From positions 1 through 64,000 of the forward strand of contig JAUSAZ010000097.1 of assembly GCA_030652255.1 (NCBI GenBank): a DNA stretch of 64,000 bases, written 5' to 3'. Below, in pieces: positions 9,492-19,402 of the stretch. The notes beneath the pieces are model-generated. The model saw only the letters and a program-made list of their open reading frames with translations, had not been told where the DNA came from and searched no databases. Each line of letters begins with the position of its first letter. Positions within the stretch are counted from its first letter, which is position 1. Made by a program: the position numbers and the translations under genes. This DNA is from Myxococcales bacterium (GTDB lineage: Bacteria > Myxococcota_A > Polyangia > Polyangiales > Ga0077539).

Positions 9492-10701
9492 TACCAACGC
9501 GTTGCTGGCGCTCGCGGGGCGCCACCTGCTCAAGACCTACAAGCAGCCCCCCCTGGTGATGACCCGGGGCGAGGGCTGCCGACTCTACGACACCGACGGG
9601 AGGTCGTACCTCGACCTCTACGCGGGCATCGCGGTGTGCGTGCTCGGCCACGCGCACCCGGCGCTGGTGCGCGCGCTCACCGAGCAGGCGGCGCGCCTCG
9701 GGCACATCGCCAACCTCTACTACAACGACAAGCAGATCGAGCTCGCCGCGCAGCTCTGCGCCCGCACGGGCATGGACCGGGTGTTCTTCACCAACAGCGG
9801 CACCGAGGCCAACGAGGGGGCGCTCAAGCTGTCGCGGCGGTGGTTCTTCACCCAGGGCGACCCCGAGCGCACGGGCATCGTGGCGACGTGGAGCTCGTTC
9901 CACGGCCGCACCATGGGCTCCGTCGCGATGACGGGCACGCCGAAGTACTGGGAGGGCTTCGGGCACCGGCTGCCGGGGGTCTCGCAGGTGAAGTACGGCG
10001 ACCTCGACGCGATGCGCCGGCGGGTCAACGACCGCACGGCGGCCATCATCATCGAGCCGGTGCAGGGGGAAGGGGGCGTGCTGCCCGCCCCGCCGGGCTA
10101 CCTCCAGGGGCTGCGCGCGCTCTGCGACGAGACCGGCGCGCTGCTCATCGTCGACGAGATCCAGACGGGCATCGGGCGCAGCGGGCGGTACCTCGCGGTG
10201 CAGCACGAGGGCGTGGTGCCGGACGTGCTCACGCTCGCCAAGGGCCTCGCCGGGGGGGTTCCCATCGGGGCCTTCCTGGTACGGGAGAAGTACGCCGAGG
10301 CGCTGGCGCCGGGCACCCACGGAAGCACCTTCGGCGGCAACCCGCTGGCCTGCGCGGCGGCGCTCGCGGTGCTCGAGACGCTCGACCGCGAGGGGCTCAT
10401 CGAGGGGGCCGCGGCGAAGGGGGCGTACTTCCTCTCGCGCCTGGAGGGCCTCGCCGCGAAGCACCCCGCGCTGGTGAAGGGCGCCCGGGGCCGCGGGCTG
10501 CTCTGCGGCCTGGTGCTGGCCGACCACGTCGAGGCGCGCCTGGTGCTGGCCGCGATGCGCGACCGCGGGGTGCTCATCGCGCAGGCGGGCGACCGGGTGC
10601 TGCGCTTCGCGCCGCCGCTTGTCATCACCGAGGCGGAGCTCGACGAAGGGCTCGCGGCGCTCGACGCGGTGCTCACCGACATGACCCAGGAGACGACATG
10701 A
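9484..10701 (+). CDS. argD: Acetylornithine aminotransferase
   Basis: Encodes 405 residues. This class III PLP-dependent aminotransferase makes N-acetylornithine from N-acetylglutamate semialdehyde and glutamate. Motifs are FTNSGTEANEGALK, the aromatic FHGRTMGSV, the cofactor Asp in LLIVDEIQTGIGRSG, the Schiff-base lysine in TLAKGLAGGVPIGAF and GSTFGGNPLACAA. The ATG at 9484 overlaps the preceding Cys-rich gene and the stop overlaps argF (ATGA). Class III enzymes vary in substrate, but the position between argB and argF makes ArgD very likely. It could also serve succinyldiaminopimelate in lysine synthesis, as ArgD often does. Confidence 0.95.
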   Translation: MADTNALLALAGRHLLKTYKQPPLVMTRGEGCRLYDTDGRSYLDLYAGIAVCVLGHAHPALVRALTEQAARLGHIANLYYNDKQIELAAQLCARTGMDRVFFTNSGTEANEGALKLSRRWFFTQGDPERTGIVATWSSFHGRTMGSVAMTGTPKYWEGFGHRLPGVSQVKYGDLDAMRRRVNDRTAAIIIEPVQGEGGVLPAPPGYLQGLRALCDETGALLIVDEIQTGIGRSGRYLAVQHEGVVPDVLTLAKGLAGGVPIGAFLVREKYAEALAPGTHGSTFGGNPLACAAALAVLETLDREGLIEGAAAKGAYFLSRLEGLAAKHPALVKGARGRGLLCGLVLADHVEARLVLAAMRDRGVLIAQAGDRVLRFAPPLVITEAELDEGLAALDAVLTDMTQETT

Positions 10702-11600
10702 CCCCGAAGGTGAAGCGCGATTTCCTTCGCGTGGCCGACCTGGGTGCCGACGAGCTGCGGCAGATCCTCGAGCACGCCAAGGCGATGAAGAACCAGCGGC
10801 GGCACGGCGCGAGCCGCCGTCCGCTCGAGGGCCGCAGCGTGGCGCTCATCTTCGAGAAGCCCTCGACGCGCACCCGGGTCTCCTTCGAGGTGGGGGCCTT
10901 CGAGCTCGGGGCGCACCCGGTGGTGCTCAACACGCGCGACATGCAGCTCGGTCGCGGCGAGTCCATCGGCGACACGGCCCGCACGCTCTCCCGCTACGTG
11001 CACGCCATCGTGCTGCGCACCGCGGCGCACGAGCGCATCGAGGCCCTCGCGGCGGCGGCGACGGTGCCCGTCATCAACGCCCTCACGGACGACCATCACC
11101 CGTGCCAGATCCTGGCCGACCTCATGACGGTGCGCGAGCGCAAGGGCGCGCTCGAGGGCCTGCGGTACGCGTGGATCGGCGACGCCAACAACGTCGCGCG
11201 GAGCTGGGTCGAGGCCGCCGGGGGCCTGGGGCTCACGCTCACCGTGGCGTCGCCGGAGGGGTACGGGTTCCTGTCGGCGGAGCTCCCGCCGGGGGTGCAG
11301 CAGGTGGTCGACCCGAGGGAGGCCGCGCGCGGCGCCGACGTGGTGATCACCGACGTCTGGGCGTCCATGGGTCAGGAGGGAGACGCCGCGGCGCGGCACG
11401 CAGCCTTCGCGGGCTACCAGGTCGACGCCGCGCTGATGGGCGAGGCCAACCCAAACCCGCTGCTGCTCCACTGCCTGCCGGCGCACCGCGGCGAAGAGGT
11501 CGAAGCGGCGCTCATCGACGACCCCGGCGCGGCGGTGTGGGACGAGGCGGAGAACCGACTTCACGCACAGAAGGCGCTGTTGGAGTTCTTGATGCGATAG
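10698..11600 (+). CDS. argF: Ornithine carbamoyltransferase
   Basis: Encodes 300 residues. It transfers the carbamoyl group from carbamoyl phosphate to ornithine, giving citrulline. The carbamoyl phosphate motif is intact (EKPSTRTRVSFE), followed by RTAAHE, DDHHPCQILADL, the ornithine motif DVWASMGQE and the catalytic HCLPAHRGEE. The ATG overlaps the argD stop by 4 bases, so it is translationally coupled. It is the last arginine gene here; argC, argG, argH and argJ are not in the window. DVWASMGQE, with Ser-Met-Gly, supports ornithine rather than acetylornithine or aspartate as the acceptor. Confidence 0.95.
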   Translation: MTPKVKRDFLRVADLGADELRQILEHAKAMKNQRRHGASRRPLEGRSVALIFEKPSTRTRVSFEVGAFELGAHPVVLNTRDMQLGRGESIGDTARTLSRYVHAIVLRTAAHERIEALAAAATVPVINALTDDHHPCQILADLMTVRERKGALEGLRYAWIGDANNVARSWVEAAGGLGLTLTVASPEGYGFLSAELPPGVQQVVDPREAARGADVVITDVWASMGQEGDAAARHAAFAGYQVDAALMGEANPNPLLLHCLPAHRGEEVEAALIDDPGAAVWDEAENRLHAQKALLEFLMR

Positions 11601-11713
11601 GGCTTTGACGCGGGTGGAATCGACGCGGCGGGCGCATATGCCCGTTGCCAACGGGTGCGGACTGGACGACCGTACACAAGACGACGGGTCGTCCTCAACG
11701 AGCGGGTTCTCGG

Positions 11714-13549
<1,836 letters not shown>

Positions 13550-13560
13550 GGATCGCGTTG

Positions 13561-14799
13561 ATGGCTACCCGTGACGGCCGAAAGACACCGACCGGATCGG
13601 AGATCGACGACTGGTTCGACCTCCTGGATGAAGAGTCCCCGGCGCCGTCGCCGCGGGCTCCCGGTCCACCCACGGACGTCTCTCGCAAGATCACCCCGGC
13701 CGTCGACTCCCACGCCGTCTCCGACTCGTGGGACTGGGACCTCGAGACCCCGGTGGTCTCGCTGCCGCCTCCGACCGAAGCCCACCACGACGAGGAGTTC
13801 ACCGACTTCGGCGGCCCCACCCCCATCGCCGGCCCCATCTCCGCGGTGAGCGTCTCGGCCCCGCCGACGGCCGACCCCGCCCGGCGCTTCCAGGGCACGA
13901 TGATGTTCGGCGTCACCCCGGTGCCGCCGGCCCCCAGCGAGGCGCCCACCGCCCTCACGCCCCTCCCGGTGCCCGCGCCTCCCGTGGGCCCCACGGCGGC
14001 CCTGCCACCGCCGCTCCCCCCGGAGGCTACGCCCTCCCGTTCGCCGCCGGCGATGCGCCAGCGCACGCCCGTGCCTCGCGCGCCGGTGCCCCGCGCCGTG
14101 TCGCAGATCGTCCCCCCGGCGGCGCCCGCCCCGGCCGCGCCGCCCCTGCGCTACCCCTCCCAGCGCGAGCTGCCGTCGTCCGACCTCGACGACCTGGAGT
14201 TCGAGGACGTCTCGTCGAGCGTCGCCGCGTCGCCGCCGGTCGAGCGCCGCACCGAGAAGGCCACCCAGCAGCGTTCTACCCCGGTGGTGCAGGTGCTCGA
14301 CGTGCCGCGGGCGCAGCCCACCCCGGTGGTGGAGCGATCCATCCCCCCGGAGGCCCAGCGCTCGCCCGTCCCGGCGCGCCGTCCGTCGGCGCCCGATCAG
14401 CGCTCGCTCATGCCCCCTTCGACGCGGCGCGAGATGGTCGACCGCTTCGAGCTCGGCGACTTCACCGGCGCCCTCTCCCTCGCCGAGACCCTGCTGGAGA
14501 TCGACCGCACCGACGCCGAGGCGCGGCGCATCGCGGACACCTCGCGCACCCGGCTGCGCGCGATCTACATCGGCCGCCTCGGGGCGCTCGACCAGGTGCC
14601 GGTGATGATGATCCCGCACGCCGAGCTGCGCTGGCTGGCGCTCGACCACCGCGCGGGCTTCGTGCTCTCGCTGGTCGACGGCACCTCCAGCATCGAGGAG
14701 ATCATCGACGTCTCGACGATGCCGCAGCTCGAGGTGCTCCGCACGCTCTACAACCTCCTCAGCCAGAGCGTGATCTCGCTGAGGAGGCCGCGGCACTGA
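13561..14799 (+). CDS. DnaK-linked protein: disordered Pro-rich region plus TPR-like C-terminal domain
   Basis: Encodes 412 residues from ATG 13561; a TTG lies one codon upstream. About 280 residues are low-complexity, rich in Pro, Ala and Ser, with no predicted fold. The last 120 residues are ordered. First comes a TPR-like helix pair (RREMVDRFELGDFTGALSLA, then ETLLEIDRTDAEARR). Then comes a segment with PVMMIPHAELRWLALDHRAG, FVLSLVDGTSSIEEI and LRTLYNLLSQSVISL. I recall this arrangement from uncharacterised myxobacterial proteins but know no function. It starts 11 bases after the DnaK paralogue, so it is probably co-transcribed and could be a chaperone partner or client adaptor. Confidence 0.7.
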   Translation: MATRDGRKTPTGSEIDDWFDLLDEESPAPSPRAPGPPTDVSRKITPAVDSHAVSDSWDWDLETPVVSLPPPTEAHHDEEFTDFGGPTPIAGPISAVSVSAPPTADPARRFQGTMMFGVTPVPPAPSEAPTALTPLPVPAPPVGPTAALPPPLPPEATPSRSPPAMRQRTPVPRAPVPRAVSQIVPPAAPAPAAPPLRYPSQRELPSSDLDDLEFEDVSSSVAASPPVERRTEKATQQRSTPVVQVLDVPRAQPTPVVERSIPPEAQRSPVPARRPSAPDQRSLMPPSTRREMVDRFELGDFTGALSLAETLLEIDRTDAEARRIADTSRTRLRAIYIGRLGALDQVPVMMIPHAELRWLALDHRAGFVLSLVDGTSSIEEIIDVSTMPQLEVLRTLYNLLSQSVISLRRPRH

Positions 14800-14806
14800 C
14801 CGGCGA

Positions 14807-15571
14807 CTACATCGAGAGGCCGCCGTCGATGTCGATGGTGCGCCCGGTGAAGTAGTCGCACTCGAGCACGAAGCGCACGCCCTGCCAGATGTCCTCCGGC
14901 AGCCCGACGCGCCCCGCGGGGACCTTCTCCACCAGCGCGTCGCGGGCCTTCTGGTTCATGCCCTGGGTCATCGGGGTCTCGATCATCCCCGGGGCGATGG
15001 CCCCCACGCGGATGCCGTAGGCCCCGAACTCCCGCGCCCAGGTGAGGGTGTTGGCCGCGAGCGCCGCCTTCGCCGCGCTGTAGTTCGACTGTCCCCGGTT
15101 GCCGTAGCGGGCGATGCTCGACATGTTGACGATCACGCCGGGGCGCGTGCCGGTCTCCATCATCTTCGCGATCACCTCGCGGGCGATCATCGTCGCGCCG
15201 GTGAGGTTGACGTCGATGACGGCGTTCCACTGGTCGCGGGACATCTTGGTGATGGCGCCGGTCTCGCGGTCCTTCTTCACCAGCAGCCCGTCGCGCAGGA
15301 TGCCGGCGTTGTTGATGAGCCCGTTGAGCCCGCCCATGGCGCCGTGCGCCCAGTCGACGAAGGCCACCACCTCGGCCTCGTCGGCCACGTTGAGCTTGCG
15401 GACGTGCAGCTTGCCCGGGCCCGTCACCGAGGCCGCGAGCGCCGCGAGGCCCTCCTCCTTCACGTCCCCGACGGCGACCTGCGCCCCCGCCTCTACCAGC
15501 CGCTTCGCGAAGTGCGCGCCCATGCCCTGCGCGCCGCCCGTGACGATGATCTTGAAGGTGCTGAGTTCCAT
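14807..15571 (-). CDS. Short-chain dehydrogenase/reductase (FabG-like)
   Basis: Encodes 254 residues, a classical SDR. It has the NAD(P) loop TGGAQGMG (residues about 12-19), the structural motif NNAGIL, catalytic Ser in VNMSSIARYG and the active-site YSAAKAAL. After the active site comes GIRVGAIAPGMIETPM, and the end GRTIDIDGGLSM is typical of the family. The start is supported by a strong ribosome binding site (GAGGAGAC) before ATG 15571. It probably reduces a 3-oxo or ketone substrate; acetoacetyl-CoA and 3-oxoacyl-ACP reductases look alike at this level, so the substrate is open. It lies head-on to the TPR-like gene with 7 bases between the stops. Confidence 0.85.
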   Translation of the reverse strand: MELSTFKIIVTGGAQGMGAHFAKRLVEAGAQVAVGDVKEEGLAALAASVTGPGKLHVRKLNVADEAEVVAFVDWAHGAMGGLNGLINNAGILRDGLLVKKDRETGAITKMSRDQWNAVIDVNLTGATMIAREVIAKMMETGTRPGVIVNMSSIARYGNRGQSNYSAAKAALAANTLTWAREFGAYGIRVGAIAPGMIETPMTQGMNQKARDALVEKVPAGRVGLPEDIWQGVRFVLECDYFTGRTIDIDGGLSM

Positions 15572-15652
15572 CGCTGTCTCCTCGGCGCCGCCGCACGTCG
15601 CGGGGGCGCGCGGCCGCGGGTGTAGTGCCTCCCGCCGCGGCCTGTAAAGACC

Positions 15653-16501
15653 TCAGCGACCGCCTTGCAGGAAGTGTTCGATGAGCGAGCGCGCGATGGA
15701 CAGCCGCGGCGGCAGCGTGGGCATCGCCCCCGGCTCGAACCACCGGGCGTCCTCCAGCTCGCCGTCGCGCAGCAGCACCTCGCCGCCCGTGTAGCGCGCG
15801 AAGAAGCCCACCATGAGCTGGTGGGGGAAGGGCCACGGCTGGCTGCCCTGGTAGGCGATGTCGTCGACGCAGAGCCCGGTCTCCTCGTCGACCTCGCGGC
15901 GCACGCAGGCCTCGAGCGACTCGCCCGCCTCGACGAAGCCCGCGACGAGCCCGTAGCGCCCCGCGGGCCACGATGCCTGGCGGGTGAGCAGCAGCCGCTC
16001 GCCGTCGTGCACCAGCACGATCACGCAGGGCGACACCCGCGGGTACACCACGTGGCCGCACTGCCCGCAGCGCCGCGCCCGCTCGCGGGGGTCGGGCTGC
16101 GACATGGTCGAGCCGCAGTCGCCGCAGAAGCGGGTGGTGCGGTCCCAGTGGAGCACCTGCGAGGCGAGCGCCGCCGCGGACCACTCCGCGGGGCGCAGCA
16201 CCGACGACGCCGCGCGGAGGTTGCTCTCGATGAGCCCGTCGGGCAGCGCCGCGCCCGGGGCGACCTCGCCGGCCAGCACGGGGTGGCCGTCGAGGCGACC
16301 GACGTGGTGGGTGCGGGTGAGGCTGAGGCCCGCGGCGGCCGCGGCGTCGAGCAGGCCGGGGGGGCCGTCGTCGGGGGCGGCGGCGAGGAGCAGGTCGCCC
16401 CCGCGGTAGACGCACCAGCGCGCGTCGTCGGGACGCGGGTCGGGCACCGCGTCGCAGCCGGGGGAGAAACGTTCGTCGGGGGTGGGGAAGATCGCGAGCA
16501 T
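15653..16501 (-). CDS. nudC: NAD(+) diphosphatase, NudC family
   Basis: Encodes 282 residues. A divergent N-terminal domain precedes a four-cysteine zinc ribbon (CGDCGS ... CGQCGH, residues about 127-150) and a Nudix box (GFVEAGESLEACVRREVDEE with the following TGL). The NudC signature SQPWPFPHQLM follows immediately. NudC hydrolyses NAD(H) to NMN(H) and AMP and removes NAD caps from RNA. All elements look intact. It is separated from the downstream SDR gene by 81 bases, and its own start is 13 bases from the stop of the preceding small gene, so the three may be co-transcribed. Confidence 0.9.
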   Translation of the reverse strand: MLAIFPTPDERFSPGCDAVPDPRPDDARWCVYRGGDLLLAAAPDDGPPGLLDAAAAAGLSLTRTHHVGRLDGHPVLAGEVAPGAALPDGLIESNLRAASSVLRPAEWSAAALASQVLHWDRTTRFCGDCGSTMSQPDPRERARRCGQCGHVVYPRVSPCVIVLVHDGERLLLTRQASWPAGRYGLVAGFVEAGESLEACVRREVDEETGLCVDDIAYQGSQPWPFPHQLMVGFFARYTGGEVLLRDGELEDARWFEPGAMPTLPPRLSIARSLIEHFLQGGR

Positions 16502-16514
16502 GGCCCGCGCAGAC

Positions 16515-16961
16515 CTAGACGGTGCGCGCGTGCTTGTCGATGAGTCGCGCGATGCCCGGCACCGCCTCCTCGACGTTCTTCTTCCCGGTGGGGCGGAGCT
16601 GCTGGTACGCGCTGCGCAGGTTGCTGTGGCGCGTGCGGTTGGCCCGGTCGTCGGTGATGCCGAGGAGGGCGTCGGCGACCTCGCCCTTGCGCGCCGTGAA
16701 GTTGTCGACGATCGAACCGCCCTTGGTCACGTGGGCCTGGTAGATCGGGTCGAGCCGCGACGCGAAATCGTCGAGCAGGCCGTCGACCACGTCGGGGATC
16801 ATCCCGGGCTTCATGCCCTTGACCACCTTGAAGGCGGCCTTGATGGCGAAGCCCGACAGGCCCGACTTGGCGGCCACCTCGTCGTCGAGGAGCCGCTCGG
16901 CGTCTTTGATCACCTGCTGTCGCCGCGCAGGGTCGGTGAGGATGCTCTTCAGGTCAGCCAT
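16515..16961 (-). CDS. Conserved small helical protein (DUF6918-like)
   Basis: Encodes 148 residues with no signal peptide or membrane segment. Features are DPARRQQVIKDAERLLDDEV, the glycine-rich turn AAKSGLSGFAIKAAFKVVKG, FASRLDPIYQAH, DALLGITDDRANRT and YQQLRPTGKKNVEEAVPGI. These match my memory of a conserved uncharacterised family (DUF6918) found in actinobacteria and myxobacteria. Its molecular function is not known to me; a soluble helical protein is all the sequence supports. It lies just upstream of nudC (13 bases) on the same strand, so co-transcription is likely. Confidence 0.65.
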   Translation of the reverse strand: MADLKSILTDPARRQQVIKDAERLLDDEVAAKSGLSGFAIKAAFKVVKGMKPGMIPDVVDGLLDDFASRLDPIYQAHVTKGGSIVDNFTARKGEVADALLGITDDRANRTRHSNLRSAYQQLRPTGKKNVEEAVPGIARLIDKHARTV

Positions 16962-17009
16962 AGGGGTGGGTGTGCCTCCGCTCGGTGCGTGGGTGGAATG
17001 GATTCGGGG

Positions 17010-17990
17010 TCAGTGCCAGGGGACGCGCGCGCCCGCCACGTCGCCCATCTCGTAGCGCACCAGCGCGCCGCCGGAGGCCACGTAGATGTCGGTGCACGGC
17101 AGCGCGCCCGCGCCGAACTCGATGTTGGCCGCCGCAGGGATGCTCCGCTGGAGCACCTCGGGGTTGCTCCCGTCGGCGTCCAGGCGGATCAAGCGGCCGC
17201 CCGAGTTGTCGCCGATGTAGATGCGGTCCATGGCGTCGAAGGCGAGGCCGTCGGGGTTGCCCAGGCCGGTCGCGACGGTCTCCCGCGCGGTCTCCATGTT
17301 GGCCGCGAGGGTGAGCTTGATGAGCGAGCCGGCGCCGTAGCTGTCGACGTAGAGCGAGCCGTCGCGGTGGAAGGCCAGGCCGTTGGGCTGGCGGATGGTC
17401 ATGGTCGTCACCTGCGTGCGCATGCCGTCGACCACGCGGTACACGTGCCCGCTCGCGCTGAAGTTGCTGTAGTAGAGCGCGCCGTCGGGGCCCATGGTGA
17501 GCCCGTTGGGGCTGCCCGCGTTGGCGAGGTACGCCGTGCCCATCGGGGCGTCGGCGGTGAGGTCGACGGCGTAGATGGTCGCCGCGGTGGGCGAGCCCGC
17601 GTAGAGGCGGCGGTTGGCGACGTCGATGGCGAGGCCCCACACCGTGCTCGCCGCCGTGGGCAGCGACGCCCAGCGGGCCTCCGCGGGCATGCCCGGGCGG
17701 ATGCGGCCCACCGCGCGCGCCTGCGAGAAATAGATGGTGCCGTCGGCGGCGATGACGAGCCCCTCGGTGCCGCGGACGGCGCTGATCTCGGGCCGCTCGG
17801 TGCCGCAGCTCGCGGTCACCGGCACGTCCGTGGTGACCGGCACGTCGGGGGTGACGCCCGCGTCGGGGGTGACCTGCGCGTCGGGGGTGACGGCCACGTC
17901 GGTGGTGACGGCCGCGTCGGTGGGCGGGACCGCCGGGTCGCTGGAGCAGGCAGCGATGAGGGCGAAGCTGAAGGGCAGGGCGCGGCGCAT
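17010..17990 (-). CDS. SMP-30/NHL-type beta-propeller lipoprotein
   Basis: Encodes 326 residues. The start has a clear ribosome binding site (GAGGAAA) and a signal peptide ending at lipobox IAAC. A tether of five-residue repeats (TPDAQV, TPDAGV, TTDVPV) precedes about 270 residues of propeller repeats. These have the form TEGLVIAADGTIYFS, VWGLAIDVANRRLYAG, PNGLTMGPDGALYYS, PNGLAFHRDGSLYV and PDGLAFDAMDRIYIG. That pattern is typical of the SMP-30/gluconolactonase and NHL propellers. It may hydrolyse a lactone or bind a ligand at the surface; the metal-binding residues cannot be confirmed by eye. It stands alone, opposite pdxH across 134 bases. Confidence 0.75.
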   Translation of the reverse strand: MRRALPFSFALIAACSSDPAVPPTDAAVTTDVAVTPDAQVTPDAGVTPDVPVTTDVPVTASCGTERPEISAVRGTEGLVIAADGTIYFSQARAVGRIRPGMPAEARWASLPTAASTVWGLAIDVANRRLYAGSPTAATIYAVDLTADAPMGTAYLANAGSPNGLTMGPDGALYYSNFSASGHVYRVVDGMRTQVTTMTIRQPNGLAFHRDGSLYVDSYGAGSLIKLTLAANMETARETVATGLGNPDGLAFDAMDRIYIGDNSGGRLIRLDADGSNPEVLQRSIPAAANIEFGAGALPCTDIYVASGGALVRYEMGDVAGARVPWH

Positions 17991-18124
17991 GGGTTTCCTC
18001 GCGGGTGTGCTGCGGTTTCTCGCCGCAATCCGGGGTCAATGCAAGGGCGCGGATGATCGCGGCGGGGCCTTCGCGGCGTTTCGACGCTTCCCCGCGGGGT
18101 CACCGCGCGCTACGTCCGTGCTCG

Positions 18125-18769
18125 ATGGAAGACCCGCTCACGCACCTCCGCCGGGACTACCGCGCCGCCTGCCTCGACGAGGCCGAGGCGGCGCCGGAGC
18201 CCCTCGTGCAGTTTCGTCAGTGGTTCGCGCAGGCGCGCGCCGCGGAGGTCGACGAGCCCAACGCGATGACCCTCGCGACCGTGGCCGACGACGGCGCGCC
18301 CCGGGCGCGGGTGGTGCTGCTCAAGGCCGTCGACGAGGCGGGCTTCGTATTCTTCACCAACTACGACAGCGACAAGGGCCGCGAGCTCGACGGGCGCGGG
18401 CGCGCCGCGCTGGTGTTCCTGTGGCTGCCGCTCGAGCGCCAGGTGCGCGTCGAGGGCCGGGTCGAGCGCGTGAGCCCGGAGGAGTCCGACGCGTACTTCG
18501 AGCTGCGCCCGCGGGAGAGCCAGCTCGGGGCCAGCGCCTCGCCGCAGAGCCGCGTGGTGGCCGGCCGCGCCGCCCTCGAGCGGGCCTTCGCCGAGGTGAC
18601 GGCGCGCTACGACGGCGCGGCGGTGCCGCGGCCGGCGGGCTGGGGCGGATACCGGGTCATCCCGACGGCGGTGGAGTTCTGGCAGGGGCGGCCGAGCCGG
18701 CTGCACGACCGGCTGCGCTACCGCCGCGACGACGCGGGGCGGTGGGTGCTCGAGCGCCTCGCGCCCTGA
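18125..18769 (+). CDS. pdxH: Pyridoxamine 5'-phosphate oxidase
   Basis: Encodes 214 residues, the usual PdxH length. It is an FMN enzyme that oxidises pyridoxamine or pyridoxine 5'-phosphate to PLP. Motifs are NAMTLATVADDGAPRARVV, the FMN-binding GFVFFTNYDSDKGREL, LWLPLERQVRVEG, ESQLGASASPQS and the C-terminal substrate-binding EFWQGRPSRLHDR. The Arg and His of RLHDR are in place. ATG 18125 gives the common opening 'DPLTHLRRDY'. It is probably monocistronic or co-transcribed with the macrodomain gene 57 bases downstream. Confidence 0.95.
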   Translation: MEDPLTHLRRDYRAACLDEAEAAPEPLVQFRQWFAQARAAEVDEPNAMTLATVADDGAPRARVVLLKAVDEAGFVFFTNYDSDKGRELDGRGRAALVFLWLPLERQVRVEGRVERVSPEESDAYFELRPRESQLGASASPQSRVVAGRAALERAFAEVTARYDGAAVPRPAGWGGYRVIPTAVEFWQGRPSRLHDRLRYRRDDAGRWVLERLAP

Positions 18770-18826
18770 GCGTTCGGTCGCGTCTTGGACTTCGACGCGC
18801 GTCCCTTCCTACACTCACCACCGCGT

Positions 18827-19393
18827 ATGAACGAGATCAAGGGCAGCCGGGAGCTCGCGTCGGGCCAGCGGATCGCCGTCGTGCACGGCGACCTCACCCG
18901 CGAGGTCGTCGACGCGATCGTCAACCCCGCCAACGGCTGGCTCGCGCACGGCGGCGGCGTGGCGGGCGCCATCCTCCGCCGCGCGGGCATCGACCTGCAG
19001 CTGGAGAGCGACGAGTGGGTCGACCAGCACGGCGAGGTGCCCAACGGCGGCGTCGCGCTCACCCGCGGGTACATGCTCCCCGCGGGGCGGGTGATCCACG
19101 CCGTGGGCCCGGTGTGGCACGGCGGCGGCCAGGACGAGGAGCGCGAGCTCGGCGACGCGGTCACCCACACCCTCGACCTCGCCGAGCGGGAGGGCTGCCG
19201 CACCGTCGCGATGCCCGCCATCAGCTCCGGGATCTTCGGGTTCCCGAAGGAGCGCTGCGCGGAGATCCTGTTCGAGCGGGCCGAGGCGTGGTTCGCCGCG
19301 CACCCGGACAGCGTCGTGCGGGAGCTCCGCTTCACCAACATCGACGCGCCGACGGTGCGGGTGTTCTTCGAGGAGTTCGAGCGCCGGGGCTGA
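18827..19393 (+). CDS. Macrodomain protein (ADP-ribose / O-acetyl-ADP-ribose binding)
   Basis: Encodes 188 residues, a single macrodomain. Signature segments are VVHGDLTREVVDAIVNPAN, the glycine loop HGGGVAGAI, HAVGPVWHGG and the second phosphate loop MPAISSGIFGFP. Family members bind ADP-ribose and often remove it from proteins or deacetylate O-acetyl-ADP-ribose. The conserved Asn of VNPAN and the two Gly-rich loops are present, so binding is likely; the exact hydrolase activity is not shown. A chance link to the NAD-degrading NudC 2.3 kb away is possible but not supported by operon structure. It converges on the pseudokinase gene. Confidence 0.9.
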   Translation: MNEIKGSRELASGQRIAVVHGDLTREVVDAIVNPANGWLAHGGGVAGAILRRAGIDLQLESDEWVDQHGEVPNGGVALTRGYMLPAGRVIHAVGPVWHGGGQDEERELGDAVTHTLDLAEREGCRTVAMPAISSGIFGFPKERCAEILFERAEAWFAAHPDSVVRELRFTNIDAPTVRVFFEEFERRG

Positions 19394-19402
19394 GCCGGGC
19401 GC

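Noticed and set aside
11605..11640. TTGACG followed by CATATG as a dnaK promoter
   Set aside because: Spacing is 24 bases, too long for a sigma-70 promoter, and no CIRCE operator is present.
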